Positions 54,944-63,792 of a stretch of 64,000 bases of DNA are shown here, piece after piece. The notes beneath the pieces are model-generated. The model saw only the letters and a list, made by a program, of their open reading frames with translations, made no database searches and was not told where the DNA came from. How positions within the stretch are numbered: the stretch's first letter is position 1; each line of letters opens with the position of its first letter. This DNA is from Emcibacter sp. (GTDB lineage Bacteria > Pseudomonadota > Alphaproteobacteria > Sphingomonadales > Emcibacteraceae). The translations under genes were made by a program, and so were the position numbers. The stretch is from the NCBI GenBank assembly GCA_021647465.1, contig JAKIUQ010000001.1, positions 271,923 to 335,922 of the forward strand. Direction: 5' to 3'.

Positions 54944-55926
54944 TTATCACTATTCTTTTTTTTCTCAATTTTGCGCCATTTTCTAACATTTTTCAGATGC
55001 TCGCGCAGGGTTTTTGCAAAGGCATGGCCGCCGGTGCCGTCCGCAACGAAATAAAGATCATCCGTTTTAAGCGGATTTAACACGGCCTCGATAGAGGCCC
55101 GCCCCGGATGGGCAATAGCCGTTGGCGGCAAGCCCCTGATTTTATAGGTGTTATAAGGATTATCCGCCTTCAGGTCTGATTTATATATTGGCCGGCCCAG
55201 AAAGCCCTTTCGATCAATGCCATAAATTACCGTAGGATCCGTCTGAAGCCGCATATTTTTACGCAGGCGATTGATAAAAACGCCCGCGATATGCGCCCGC
55301 TCATGCGCAGCGGCGGTTTCTTTCTCAACGATGGAGGCTAAAATCAACGCACTTTCCATAGAAACAAGCGGCAAATCATCGGCTCTTTTATCCCATATTC
55401 TCTCCATGAGATCCATTTGCCTGCCCTGCATCATACGGATCAGATCATGGCGGGGTGTATTTTTGGTATATTGGTAGGTATCGGGTAATATGGACCCTTC
55501 TCTCGGCAAATCAACAATGGGATCGCTTAAATTATCAATGTTATTCAGATAGTCTGTGATCTGCCAGCTTGTCCAGCCTTCTACGATGGTCAGGCGATGT
55601 TGAATAACCTTGCCGCTGGACAGGATCATCATAATATCAAACATGCTGGAATTTTTTGGAATGACGAATTCACCCGCATGCAAATTCCGTTCAAATCCTG
55701 ATAATTTCACCCCGACCTTAAAGATTTTTTGGCTGCTGACCAGCCCCAGATTTTCTAATTCCCATGCGGTGCGTATGACGCCCTGTCCTTTGGGTAATTC
55801 ATAAACCATGTCACGGTTCATGGGGCCTGTTTCATAAAAAGCCCGGTAGCCCAAATAAAAAAACAGCGCCGCAAATCCGGCGCTGCCTATCAATAATAAA
55901 ATAATATACTTCCGCAGGCCCCTCAT
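54940..55926 (-). CDS. mltG: Endolytic transglycosylase MltG
   Basis: A 328-residue YceG-like lytic transglycosylase that ends glycan synthesis. An N-terminal membrane helix (about 8-26) precedes a LysM-like domain and the catalytic domain. The catalytic Glu is in ILASIVEKETA, and DPTVIYGI and the KSDLKADNPYNTYKIRGLPPTAIAHPG blocks are diagnostic. It follows fabF by 7 bases. Confidence 0.95.
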   Translation of the reverse strand: MRGLRKYIILLLIGSAGFAALFFYLGYRAFYETGPMNRDMVYELPKGQGVIRTAWELENLGLVSSQKIFKVGVKLSGFERNLHAGEFVIPKNSSMFDIMMILSSGKVIQHRLTIVEGWTSWQITDYLNNIDNLSDPIVDLPREGSILPDTYQYTKNTPRHDLIRMMQGRQMDLMERIWDKRADDLPLVSMESALILASIVEKETAAAHERAHIAGVFINRLRKNMRLQTDPTVIYGIDRKGFLGRPIYKSDLKADNPYNTYKIRGLPPTAIAHPGRASIEAVLNPLKTDDLYFVADGTGGHAFAKTLREHLKNVRKWRKIEKKKNSDN

Positions 55927-55933
55927 GAGCAGA

Positions 55934-57199
55934 CTATACGGCCTTGAAGATTACAGAGGCATTGGTCCCGCCAAAGCCAAAACTGTTGGATAAAACAGCC
56001 TTGATACCTGTTTTATGCTGGGCTTCATGAGGGACAAGATTAATGCCTGAAATGCCCTCTGATGGATTATCCAGATTAAGCGTTGGCGGGATTTCCCCCC
56101 GTTTCATCGCCAGAATACTGAATATGGCCTCCGTACTCCCCGCAGCCCCAAGCAAATGTCCAATGGAAGATTTTGTTGATGACATGGCAATACTGCCCGC
56201 CGCGTCGCCAAATAATCTTTTAACCGCAGAAAATTCAATTTCATCCCCAAGCGGCGTTGAGGTTCCGTGGGCATTCACATAGCCAACATCCTCAGGCGTT
56301 AAGCCAGAGCGTTTAAAGGCGGCCTGCATGGCGCGGTAGGCGCCGCTGCCATCTGGTGACGGTGCCGTCACGTGATAGGCATCACCGGACATGCCGTAGC
56401 CCACCACTTCTGCATATATTTTCGCGCCGCGTTTCTTGGCATGTTCATATTCTTCCAGAATCAACATCCCTGCGCCCTCGCCAATGACAAAACCATCCCG
56501 GTCACGGTCATAGGGCCGCGAAGCTTTTGCCGGCGTATCATTAAACCGGGTACTCAAGGCTTTGGCCTGAGCAAAACCCGCAACGCCAACCTGACAAATT
56601 GCCGCTTCGCCGCCGCCGGCGACCATCACATCAGCATCATCCAGCGCAATCATTCGCGCTGCATCACCAATCGCATGGGTTCCCGTGGCACAAGCCGTTA
56701 CAATCGCATGATTTGGCCCTTTAAGGCCATTGCGAATGGATACATTTCCAGAAATCAGATTAATCAGACAACGCGGAATGAAAAACGGGCTGACACGGCG
56801 CACGCCCCGCTCATGCATATTGATAGATTCGTCCTGAATACCCGGAAGTCCGCCAATACCCGAGCCCGTTAAGATGCCCGTGCGCCACTGTTCTTCATCG
56901 GTAGTCGGTTTCCATCCGGCATCTGCCAAGGCCATTTCAGATGCCGCTATACCATAAAGGATAAAATCATCAATGCGGCGGCGTTCTTTCGCGCTCATCC
57001 AGTCATCGGCATTGAATGTCCCATTGCTGCCATCCCCCAGAGGAACTTCACAGGCGATTTGTGCGGAAAGTCCTTCGGCATCAAATCTTGTGATTGGCCC
57101 CGCGCCGGATTCCCCGGCGATCAGGCGTTTCCATGTTTCTTCTAATCCTGATGCAAGCGGGGTAACAAGACCCATTCCAGTAACAACTACACGTCTCAT
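55934..57199 (-). CDS. fabF: Beta-ketoacyl-ACP synthase II
   Basis: A 421-residue condensing enzyme elongating fatty acids. The active-site Cys is residue 170 (VTACATGTH), with His in NAHGTSTPLGD and SIGHLLGAAG. The C-terminal NSFGFGGTNASVIF is standard. It follows acpP by 152 bases that contain a GC-rich hairpin (57268-57316). Confidence 0.96.
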   Translation of the reverse strand: MRRVVVTGMGLVTPLASGLEETWKRLIAGESGAGPITRFDAEGLSAQIACEVPLGDGSNGTFNADDWMSAKERRRIDDFILYGIAASEMALADAGWKPTTDEEQWRTGILTGSGIGGLPGIQDESINMHERGVRRVSPFFIPRCLINLISGNVSIRNGLKGPNHAIVTACATGTHAIGDAARMIALDDADVMVAGGGEAAICQVGVAGFAQAKALSTRFNDTPAKASRPYDRDRDGFVIGEGAGMLILEEYEHAKKRGAKIYAEVVGYGMSGDAYHVTAPSPDGSGAYRAMQAAFKRSGLTPEDVGYVNAHGTSTPLGDEIEFSAVKRLFGDAAGSIAMSSTKSSIGHLLGAAGSTEAIFSILAMKRGEIPPTLNLDNPSEGISGINLVPHEAQHKTGIKAVLSNSFGFGGTNASVIFKAV

Positions 57200-57267
57200 C
57201 GTTCTACCTTCTGTTTTATTGCAATGATTTAAATTATATTTAAAGCAGAATATGCCGAAATTAACAA

Positions 57268-57316
57268 GACCGCGAGCAGAGTATTTTTACAAAAAAATAC
57301 ATACATACTCGCGGTC
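57268..57316 (-). terminator. Hairpin between acpP and fabF (partial terminator or processing site)
   Basis: GACCGCGAG (57268-57276) pairs with CTCGCGGTC (57308-57316). A nested stem, GTATTTTT with AAAAATAC (57281-57288 and 57293-57300), sits inside it. On the minus strand, the hairpin is followed by TTGTTAATTT rather than a clean U-run. Reduced read-through from acpP to fabF would suit the high demand for acyl carrier protein. The role is inferred. Confidence 0.55.
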
Positions 57317-57351
57317 AAAGTTATTTTGTCAATAAGCTATCCGGCGATGCT

Positions 57352-57585
57352 TTATGCATTCGTACCGATAAAGTCGATAGCATCCTTCACAGTAAGGATT
57401 TTTTCAGCGGCGTCATCAGGGATTTCACAACCAAATTCTTCTTCGAAGGCCATTACGAGCTCAACAGTATCAAGACTATCCGCACCCAGATCATCTATAA
57501 AGCTTGAACTATCGGTAACTTTGTCTTCTTCAACGCCCAAATGTTCCACAACGATTTTTTTCACGCGTTCAGCTACGTCACTCAT
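57352..57585 (-). CDS. acpP: Acyl carrier protein
   Basis: A 77-residue acidic carrier. The phosphopantetheine attachment Ser is residue 37 in GADSLDTVELVM. Length and charge are standard. It lies between fabG and fabF. The 246-base upstream spacer, with candidate AT-rich promoter elements, suggests its own promoter; no gene is seen there. Confidence 0.97.
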   Translation of the reverse strand: MSDVAERVKKIVVEHLGVEEDKVTDSSSFIDDLGADSLDTVELVMAFEEEFGCEIPDDAAEKILTVKDAIDFIGTNA

Positions 57586-57831
57586 ATTTTTATTCCTATT
57601 CTAATGGGGCAATGGAAATGCCCGGATTTCGAAATTCACAGAAACAGTGTTTAATATTCTATTCTACTTTTACAAGCAAAAGAAATAAAAAACTGTTTTA
57701 ACCTTTTCAAGAGTTGGCCCTAGCTCAAAAAAACGAAATATTTTTGCCGCGCCGCCTATTCTCCGGTGGCTTCCTAGCACATTAATCCTGTTATTGCCAA
57801 GAATAAAAGTAAGCCAGTATGGAAATGAGCC

Positions 57832-58569
57832 TTAAATCATCGCCATCCCGCCGTTAATATGCAGGGTTTGCCCCGTCACATAGGCGGCTTCATCACTGGC
57901 CAGATAAACGGCCCCTGCGGCAATCTCATGCCCAAAACCAAGCCGTTTCATCGGCACATTCATCAGCAGGTTATTTTTCTGGTCATCACTTAACACATCA
58001 GTCATTGGGCTTTCGATAAAACCAGGCGCAATCGCATTCACCGTAATATTCCGCGACGCCAGCTCCTGCGCGAGGCTCTTTGTCATACCAATCATACCAG
58101 CCTTGGACGCCGCATAATTGACCTGTCCCGGATTTCCGGTCACACCAACAATAGAGGTAATATTGACAATCCGGCCATACCGGCGTTTCATCATCCCCCG
58201 CATCAAACCCTGTGATAATTTAAAGGCCGCTTTCAAATTGACCTGCATCACATCATCCCATTCTTCGTCTTTCATGCGCATGGCAATATTATCGCGGGTA
58301 ATTCCGGCGTTATTAATCAGGATATCCACCTGCCCCATGGCCTCTTCCGCCGCCTTTGGCAAGGACACAACGGACTGCGGATCTGATAGATTGGCCGGAA
58401 CCACAAAAGCCCCCTCGCCCAGTTCTGCGGCCAGCGCCTCCAATGGCTCTATGCGCGTTCCTGAAAGGGCAACTTTCGCGCCGGCATTATGAAGTGCGGT
58501 TGCTATTGCCTTCCCAAGCCCCCCGGAGGCCCCGGTAATCAAGGCACATTTACCTGCTAAATCAAACAT
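57832..58569 (-). CDS. fabG: 3-oxoacyl-ACP reductase
   Basis: A 245-residue NADPH-dependent SDR reducing beta-ketoacyl-ACP. I chose ATG 58569, with GGAG 8 bases upstream, over TTG 58575. It has ITGASGGLGKAIA near the N-terminus, NNAGITRDN, and the catalytic NITSIVG and YAASKAGMIG motifs. It follows fabD by 22 bases. Confidence 0.95.
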   Translation of the reverse strand: MFDLAGKCALITGASGGLGKAIATALHNAGAKVALSGTRIEPLEALAAELGEGAFVVPANLSDPQSVVSLPKAAEEAMGQVDILINNAGITRDNIAMRMKDEEWDDVMQVNLKAAFKLSQGLMRGMMKRRYGRIVNITSIVGVTGNPGQVNYAASKAGMIGMTKSLAQELASRNITVNAIAPGFIESPMTDVLSDDQKNNLLMNVPMKRLGFGHEIAAGAVYLASDEAAYVTGQTLHINGGMAMI

Positions 58570-58591
58570 AATCAAATCTCCAAAAAATCAT

Positions 58592-59539
58592 TTATTTTAA
58601 ACTGGCGGCAAAAGCTTCAATGTCAGCGGGAGATTGAAGTGACGTTCCCGTCATCTCGCGGCAAATACGCCGCACCATCCCGGTTAGCACCTTACCTGTT
58701 CCAGCCTCAACAACCTTATCCACACCAAGTTCATTCATTTTCAATATGGTTTCGCGCCAGCGGACCCGGCCCGTTACCTGTTCTACGAGGTATTTTCTGA
58801 TATTGTCCGGGTTATTTTCCGGCGCGGCCGTGATATTGGTCAGGATTGGAATAACGGGCTTGAAAATATCTGTATCCGCCAGCGCATCTGCCATTTCATC
58901 TGCCGCAGACTGCATGAGCGAACAATGGAACGGCGCACTGACCGGCAGAAGAACCCCTCTCTTGGCGCCTTTCTCCTTTGCCATCTCAATGGCCCGTTCC
59001 ACGGCGGCCTTATGACCGCTTATAACCACCTGACCATCTGCATTATCATTTGCCGCCGTACAAACTTCGTCTTGTTCCGCCGCCTCTTCCGCAACTTTCT
59101 GAACCGCCTCAAAATCAAGCCCGAGAATGGCAGCCATGGCCCCGACACCAACAGGAACAGCCCGCTGCATCGCTTCGCCGCGCAATTTCAACAGCCGCGA
59201 AGTATCTTCAAGCTTTAAAGCCCCCGATACCGTAAGCGCAGAATATTCCCCGAGAGAATGACCCGCAACATATCCTGCGACCTCGCTTAATTTCACCTCA
59301 AAATCTTTTTCCAAAACGCGCATAACAGCAACGCTGACGGCCATCAGGGCCGGCTGCGCATTTTGCGTTAACGTAAGGTCATCTGAGGGTCCTTCGAACA
59401 TCAGCCCAGACAGATCCTGACTGAGGGCGTCATTCACTTCTTCAAAAACCTGCGCCGCAACGGGCATATTCTGGGCAAGCTCCTTGCCCATGCCTACGGA
59501 TTGGCTGCCTTGACCGGGAAAAACAAAAGATCGCGTCAT
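58592..59539 (-). CDS. fabD: Malonyl-CoA:ACP transacylase
   Basis: A 315-residue enzyme loading malonyl onto ACP. The nucleophile Ser is residue 95 in VAGHSLGEYSAL, the FPGQGSQSVGMG block is near the N-terminus, and the second catalytic His is in APFHCSLM. It begins the fabD-fabG-acpP-fabF-mltG run and has AAGGA before its ATG. It is divergent from rpsF. Confidence 0.96.
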   Translation of the reverse strand: MTRSFVFPGQGSQSVGMGKELAQNMPVAAQVFEEVNDALSQDLSGLMFEGPSDDLTLTQNAQPALMAVSVAVMRVLEKDFEVKLSEVAGYVAGHSLGEYSALTVSGALKLEDTSRLLKLRGEAMQRAVPVGVGAMAAILGLDFEAVQKVAEEAAEQDEVCTAANDNADGQVVISGHKAAVERAIEMAKEKGAKRGVLLPVSAPFHCSLMQSAADEMADALADTDIFKPVIPILTNITAAPENNPDNIRKYLVEQVTGRVRWRETILKMNELGVDKVVEAGTGKVLTGMVRRICREMTGTSLQSPADIEAFAASLK

Positions 59540-59887
59540 AATCGGGAATTCCTTTTGGGTTTATATTTACGGATTAAAGTCATAACAATTGTCGAAAATC
59601 TGTCAAGGAAACTTATATTTTTAAGCATATTATGCCCCATTTTATTCAGGCTATGGCACCCTCATTATAATTGGCGCGAAAAAAAACATCCAAAAGCCCA
59701 TATATCCCTTGTTTTTGCTTGTTCATCCTGTATATTGCGCCGCTTCAGGGTATTCTTAATTAAGAATGCCTCGGTTTGTTATGTCGGTTAATATTGTAAT
59801 GTGACGATTTGATATTCGTAATCACCCCGATCAAAAAAATGTCAAAAAACCGTTAAATGAAATATTGAAAAAAAGGAGCAGCCGTAA
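59540..59887. other. Divergent spacer fabD / rpsF, no gene seen
   Basis: These 348 bases separate fabD (minus) and rpsF (plus) and must hold the promoters of both the fatty-acid and the ribosomal-protein units. The sequence is AT-rich. A frame running out of fabD here encodes no recognisable protein. AAGGAGCAGC (59874-59883) is the rpsF ribosome-binding site. I see no convincing -35/-10 pair or known r-protein leader fold. Confidence 0.6.
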
Positions 59888-60322
59888 ATGGCTTTATACG
59901 AACATATATTTATCGCGCGCCAGGATATCCAGCCTCAACAGGTTGAAGCGATTACAGCAGATTTGACTAAAATCGTTGAAGATAATGGCGGCAAAATAGC
60001 AAAAACCGAACAATGGGGCATTCGTACCCTTGCGTATCGGATCAAAAAATACAAAAAAGGCCACTATGTCTTAATGAATGTTGAAGGTTCCCACGAAGCA
60101 ATTGCTGAGCTGGAGCGAAATGAGCGTCTTCATGAAGACGTTGTTCGTTTTATGACAATTCGGGTTGAAGAATTCGAAGAGGGTGATTCCGTCGTATTGC
60201 GTGCAAGGGATCGTGACACACGTCCTTCGCGTTTTGAAAATCGCGGCAGTCGTCCCCCGCGCTTTGAAAATAAAAATGCTGCAGCAAAACCTGAAGCCAC
60301 AACAAAACCCGCAACAGAATAA
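59888..60322 (+). CDS. rpsF: 30S ribosomal protein S6
   Basis: A 144-residue S6 with the usual ferredoxin-like core (MALYEHIFIARQDI, GIRTLAYRIKKYKKGHYVLMN). After about residue 105 comes a basic low-complexity tail with the near repeats RPSRFENR and RPPRFENK, common in alphaproteobacterial S6. The AAGGAG site is strong. It starts the rpsF-rpsR-rplI unit. Confidence 0.97.
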   Translation: MALYEHIFIARQDIQPQQVEAITADLTKIVEDNGGKIAKTEQWGIRTLAYRIKKYKKGHYVLMNVEGSHEAIAELERNERLHEDVVRFMTIRVEEFEEGDSVVLRARDRDTRPSRFENRGSRPPRFENKNAAAKPEATTKPATE

Positions 60323-60334
60323 GGAGAATCTCAA

Positions 60335-60589
60335 ATGGCTGAACAACGATCTGATGGCGATAGCGCGCGCCGTCCTTTTTTCAGACGCCGTAAATCATGT
60401 CCTTTCTCTGGTGCCAATGCCCAGACAATCGACTATAAAGACGTCCGCCTGCTCACCAAATTTATTTCCGAGCGTGGAAAAATCGTGCCGAGCCGCATCA
60501 CCGCTGTTTCAACAAAGAAACAACGTCAATTGGCCAAGGCAATCAAACGCGCACGCAATTTGGCACTTATGCCATATATCGTTCAATAG
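60335..60589 (+). CDS. rpsR: 30S ribosomal protein S18
   Basis: An 84-residue S18. The RRPFFRRRKSCPFS start, DYKDVRLLTKFISERGKIVPSRIT and AIKRARNLALMPY are conserved. Cys at CPF is of the zinc-related position seen in some S18. It follows rpsF by 12 bases. Confidence 0.97.
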   Translation: MAEQRSDGDSARRPFFRRRKSCPFSGANAQTIDYKDVRLLTKFISERGKIVPSRITAVSTKKQRQLAKAIKRARNLALMPYIVQ

Positions 60590-60600
60590 GGAGAAGAAAC

Positions 60601-61242
60601 ATGGAAATCATACTTCTTGAACGTGTCCGCAAACTTGGACAAATTGGTGATATTGTAACCGTTAAAGACGGCTATGCGCGGAATTTTCTTTTACCTGAGA
60701 AAAAAGCTCTTCGGTCTACCAAAGCCAACAAGGCATATTTTGAAACTCAGCGGGTTGGTATCGAAGCCAGAAATCTGGAAGCCAAGTCACAAGCCGAGGC
60801 TGTTGCCGAAAAATTAAACGGTGCCGCCGCTATTCTTATTCGTCAGGCCGGCGAATCTGGCAACCTTTACGGATCTGTATCGGCCCGTGACATCGCAGCA
60901 TCCCTTAATGAACAAGATCTGAAAATTGAGCGCAGCCAGGTTGTTCTGGATCATGCCGTTAAATATTTGGGTATCTATACCATCCAGATTAAACTTCATG
61001 CCGAAGTTATGGCCAATATCAGCATCAATGTCGCACGGTCCTTGGCTGAAGCTGAGATGCAGGCAAAAGGCCTTGATGCCAAAACAGCTGAAGAGGAACT
61101 TGATGTTTCTGTCGAAGACTATTTCGAAAATGAAGAAGATGCAGAAGGCGCATTAACTGCTGACAGCGAAGAAGAAACAGCCGAAGAAGCCGTTACTGAA
61201 GAAGTTGTTGCCGAAGAAACTAAAGAAGAAAAAAGCGAATAA
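60601..61242 (+). CDS. rplI: 50S ribosomal protein L9
   Basis: A 213-residue L9. The N-domain MEIILLERVRKLGQIGDIVTVKDGYARNFLLP and the C-domain (about 70-148) are normal. A further 65 residues form a Glu-rich acidic tail (TAEEELDVSVEDYF, then repeated EE/TEE). Such tails occur in this class but add to a length well above the usual 150. A strong terminator follows. Confidence 0.96.
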   Translation: MEIILLERVRKLGQIGDIVTVKDGYARNFLLPEKKALRSTKANKAYFETQRVGIEARNLEAKSQAEAVAEKLNGAAAILIRQAGESGNLYGSVSARDIAASLNEQDLKIERSQVVLDHAVKYLGIYTIQIKLHAEVMANISINVARSLAEAEMQAKGLDAKTAEEELDVSVEDYFENEEDAEGALTADSEEETAEEAVTEEVVAEETKEEKSE

Positions 61243-61270
61243 TACCCGCCAACCTTCAACGTTATTAAAA

Positions 61271-61299
61271 GGAGCTACTATTATAGTAGCTCCTTTTTT
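61271..61299 (+). terminator. Rho-independent terminator after rplI
   Basis: GGAGCTACTA (61271-61280), a TTA loop and TAGTAGCTCC (61284-61293) form a perfect 10-bp stem, followed by TTTTTT (61294-61299). AAAA lies just upstream, so the stem can extend and act in both directions. It ends the rpsF-rpsR-rplI unit. Confidence 0.93.
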
Positions 61300-61384
61300 A
61301 TGCCTCCCCCATAAGTAAAATATATTGCCAATCTTGTGAAACCGGATAGAATGTATGTCTTTCAAGGAAAAGCAAGGAAATATT

Positions 61385-62668
61385 ATGGCCCAATATTCAG
61401 GAAGGAAGTCTTTAAAATATTTTTTAATTTTAACATCTTTCGCCATTATTGCCTCCCTTCAGTTTAGCCATGCTGAAGAGCAGGCAACGAATAATATTAC
61501 AAACACAATTACCCATGATCCAAATTCAAAAATTGTCATAAATTATGAGACTCTAACACTGTTATTGCAGGCTACAGTAACCAGACCACGACTGTCTTCC
61601 CGAATTTATTCTCAAAAATCCAGCAGCTCCATTGGCACCAGAATAAATCTTTCCAATAAAAACCCCACTCGTTTGGAGGCCAGCCGGACTTTTTATCATT
61701 TTATCCAAGAACAGGAACTGGAATATATCCAGTTACTGCGTCAGGCTATTGAAGCCTTGCCGCAAACAGTGCCATTACAACATTTAAACCGTGATGAACA
61801 GCTGGCCTACTGGCTTAATCTTTATAATATTACTGTTTATGAACAGCTCGCCAAACGTTACCCCATCCGTAAATTAAAAAAACTGCGTCAAGGAAGCCGT
61901 AAAAGCCCCTCTCTATGGGCTGAAAAAATTATGACGGTAAATGGCATGGCTTTATCATTAAATGACATCCAATATAATATCATTCAAAAAACATGGCGGG
62001 ATCCGCTTGTTATCTATGGGCTTTATCAAGGGACTATTGGCGGGCCAAACTTACGGCGCAAAGCCTATACGGGCAAGCTTGTCTATGAACAGCTGGCTGA
62101 TAATGCAGAAGAATTTGTCAATTCTCTTAGAGGAATACGCTTTAAGGGCAAAGATGCTCATGTCTCAAAGATCTATGACTGGAACCGGGCGCTCTTCCCG
62201 AATTTTGACCATGACCTGCGTCGCCACCTGCGAAAATATGCAAACCTGCGCTTAGTCACAAAGCTGGACAGTAGCCGAAGAATCAAAGTAAAATTCTATG
62301 ATTGGCATATCGCCGATGTCCTGAATGGGGGCCGCGCAACAGCCGGCGGAGCAGGCAGCACAAACCCGGTAAGCATGATGTTGTCATTCGGCGGTGAAAA
62401 CGCCGTCGTTGAAGGCATGAGCTCGAATGATTTTGAAACCAATACCAATAGTAGCTACTCGCCGCAACTGACAACACATACGGCAAAAGCTCTGGATACT
62501 TCTGTAATACGAAACAGCATGCCTTTTGAAGCGGCTGTTTTTTTAAAGGAATTTGTTGAACGTAATAGAAAGTTTATATCTACCAATGTGACCGTTGAAG
62601 AAATAGACAAACAGGATTTGCAAAAAATAAAAGATAAAACGTCAACTAAAGAAGAAAAAAACAAATAA
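61385..62668 (+). CDS. Secreted DUF547 protein with C-terminal extension
   Basis: A 427-residue protein. I chose ATG 61385, preceded by AAGGA 6 bases upstream, over ATG 61355. A signal peptide of about 30 residues ends at SHA-EE. The DUF547 domain (about 130-307) has HLNRDEQLAYWLNLYNITVYEQL, LSLNDIQYNIIQ, LYQGTIGGPNL and NSLRGIRF, and ends in the family-typical YDW (305-307). A 120-residue tail follows, rich in Gly/Ser/Thr then charged. The biochemical function of bacterial DUF547 proteins is not known to me. The next gene is a paralogue. Confidence 0.85.
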   Translation: MAQYSGRKSLKYFLILTSFAIIASLQFSHAEEQATNNITNTITHDPNSKIVINYETLTLLLQATVTRPRLSSRIYSQKSSSSIGTRINLSNKNPTRLEASRTFYHFIQEQELEYIQLLRQAIEALPQTVPLQHLNRDEQLAYWLNLYNITVYEQLAKRYPIRKLKKLRQGSRKSPSLWAEKIMTVNGMALSLNDIQYNIIQKTWRDPLVIYGLYQGTIGGPNLRRKAYTGKLVYEQLADNAEEFVNSLRGIRFKGKDAHVSKIYDWNRALFPNFDHDLRRHLRKYANLRLVTKLDSSRRIKVKFYDWHIADVLNGGRATAGGAGSTNPVSMMLSFGGENAVVEGMSSNDFETNTNSSYSPQLTTHTAKALDTSVIRNSMPFEAAVFLKEFVERNRKFISTNVTVEEIDKQDLQKIKDKTSTKEEKNK

Positions 62669-62835
62669 TATTCACCCAGACTATTTTTTCCAGTAGGCTG
62701 CCATATTCAAGCCGCCGATTATTTTTCGCCGCCTGTGTGAAATGACTTTTCTGGTCACTGGGAATGACAGGTTGTTTTTTAGTGCTTTGACATCCTTCAA
62801 CTGCCGCCGGTTCAATCATAAATTAAGAGTTGCCA

Positions 62836-63792
62836 ATGTCATTTTTTATAAGAGTTGCCATCAAAGCTATTATCTCTGCGGCTATGAGCCTCGCCTGCTT
62901 AACCTCTTTAAGTCTGGCGTATTCAGGTGATCATGAACAGATCGATTATCAGATATTCAATGAATATGACATAAATTCAAAAGTAGCTATAAATTATGGT
63001 AATTGGACGACCTTGTTAAAGGCAACAGTTGTAAGAGCAAGAATGTCTTCCAGAAACTATGCCAAACAAATAAAAACGGCCACCGGCACAAGAATTAATT
63101 TTAGCAATCAAAACCCTAGCCGATTGGAAGCCAGCCGAATCCTTTTCTATTTAATGAAAAAAGAAGACCTCCAATATATCCGTGCCCTCAGAATTGCCAT
63201 GGAGCATATTCCGCGAATTACACCTTTAAAATATCTTAACAGAGCCGAGCAATTAGCCTATTGGCTTAACCTGTATAATATAACTTTATATGATCAGATT
63301 GCCCATCGTTACCCCATTAGAAAATTGCGCGAACTACATAAGGGGCGCGGCAATACACCATCCATGTGGGACGAAAAGCTGTTAAATATAAACGGCATGC
63401 AGCTATCGTTAAATGACATTCAATATAATATCATTCAAAAAATATGGTCAGATCCGCTTGTGTTATATGGCATGTACCATGGCACTATTGGGGGACCAAA
63501 TATTACTGTTAAGGCGTTTACTGGTAAAAATGTCTATGATTTGCTGGAAACCAATGCAGAAGAATTCATAAATTCACTGCGCGGCTTACGTTTTCGGGGA
63601 AAAACAGCGCTGGTGTCTGAAATGTACCAGTGGAATCAGGCATTTTTTCCGGATTTTCAAACAGACCTGAAACGGCATTTAAGGAAATACACAAATTACC
63701 AGTTAACGATGCGTCTGGATACCAGCCATAGGATAAAGACGACGTCCTACGACTGGCATGAGCTGGTCCCGGATTTTTGTACAATCTGTTAA
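62836..63792 (+). pseudogene. DUF547 paralogue, 3' end replaced by an IS3-type element
   Basis: A 318-codon frame. I chose ATG 62836 over TTG 62830. It has a signal peptide (about 1-29) and a complete DUF547 domain closely matching the upstream paralogue: LNRAEQLAYWLNLYNITLYDQI, LSLNDIQYNIIQKIW, GTIGGPN and NSLRGLRF. It reaches YDWH (305-308). Then the reading frame enters the IS end, adding about ten foreign residues (ending FCTIC) and a stop. The domain is intact, so the product may still work; any C-terminal tail like that of its neighbour is lost. Confidence 0.72.

Noticed and set aside
59501..59791. 96-codon plus-strand frame in the fabD-rpsF spacer
   Set aside because: Starts inside fabD on the wrong strand and gives an irregular basic sequence with no family resemblance and no good ribosome-binding site.
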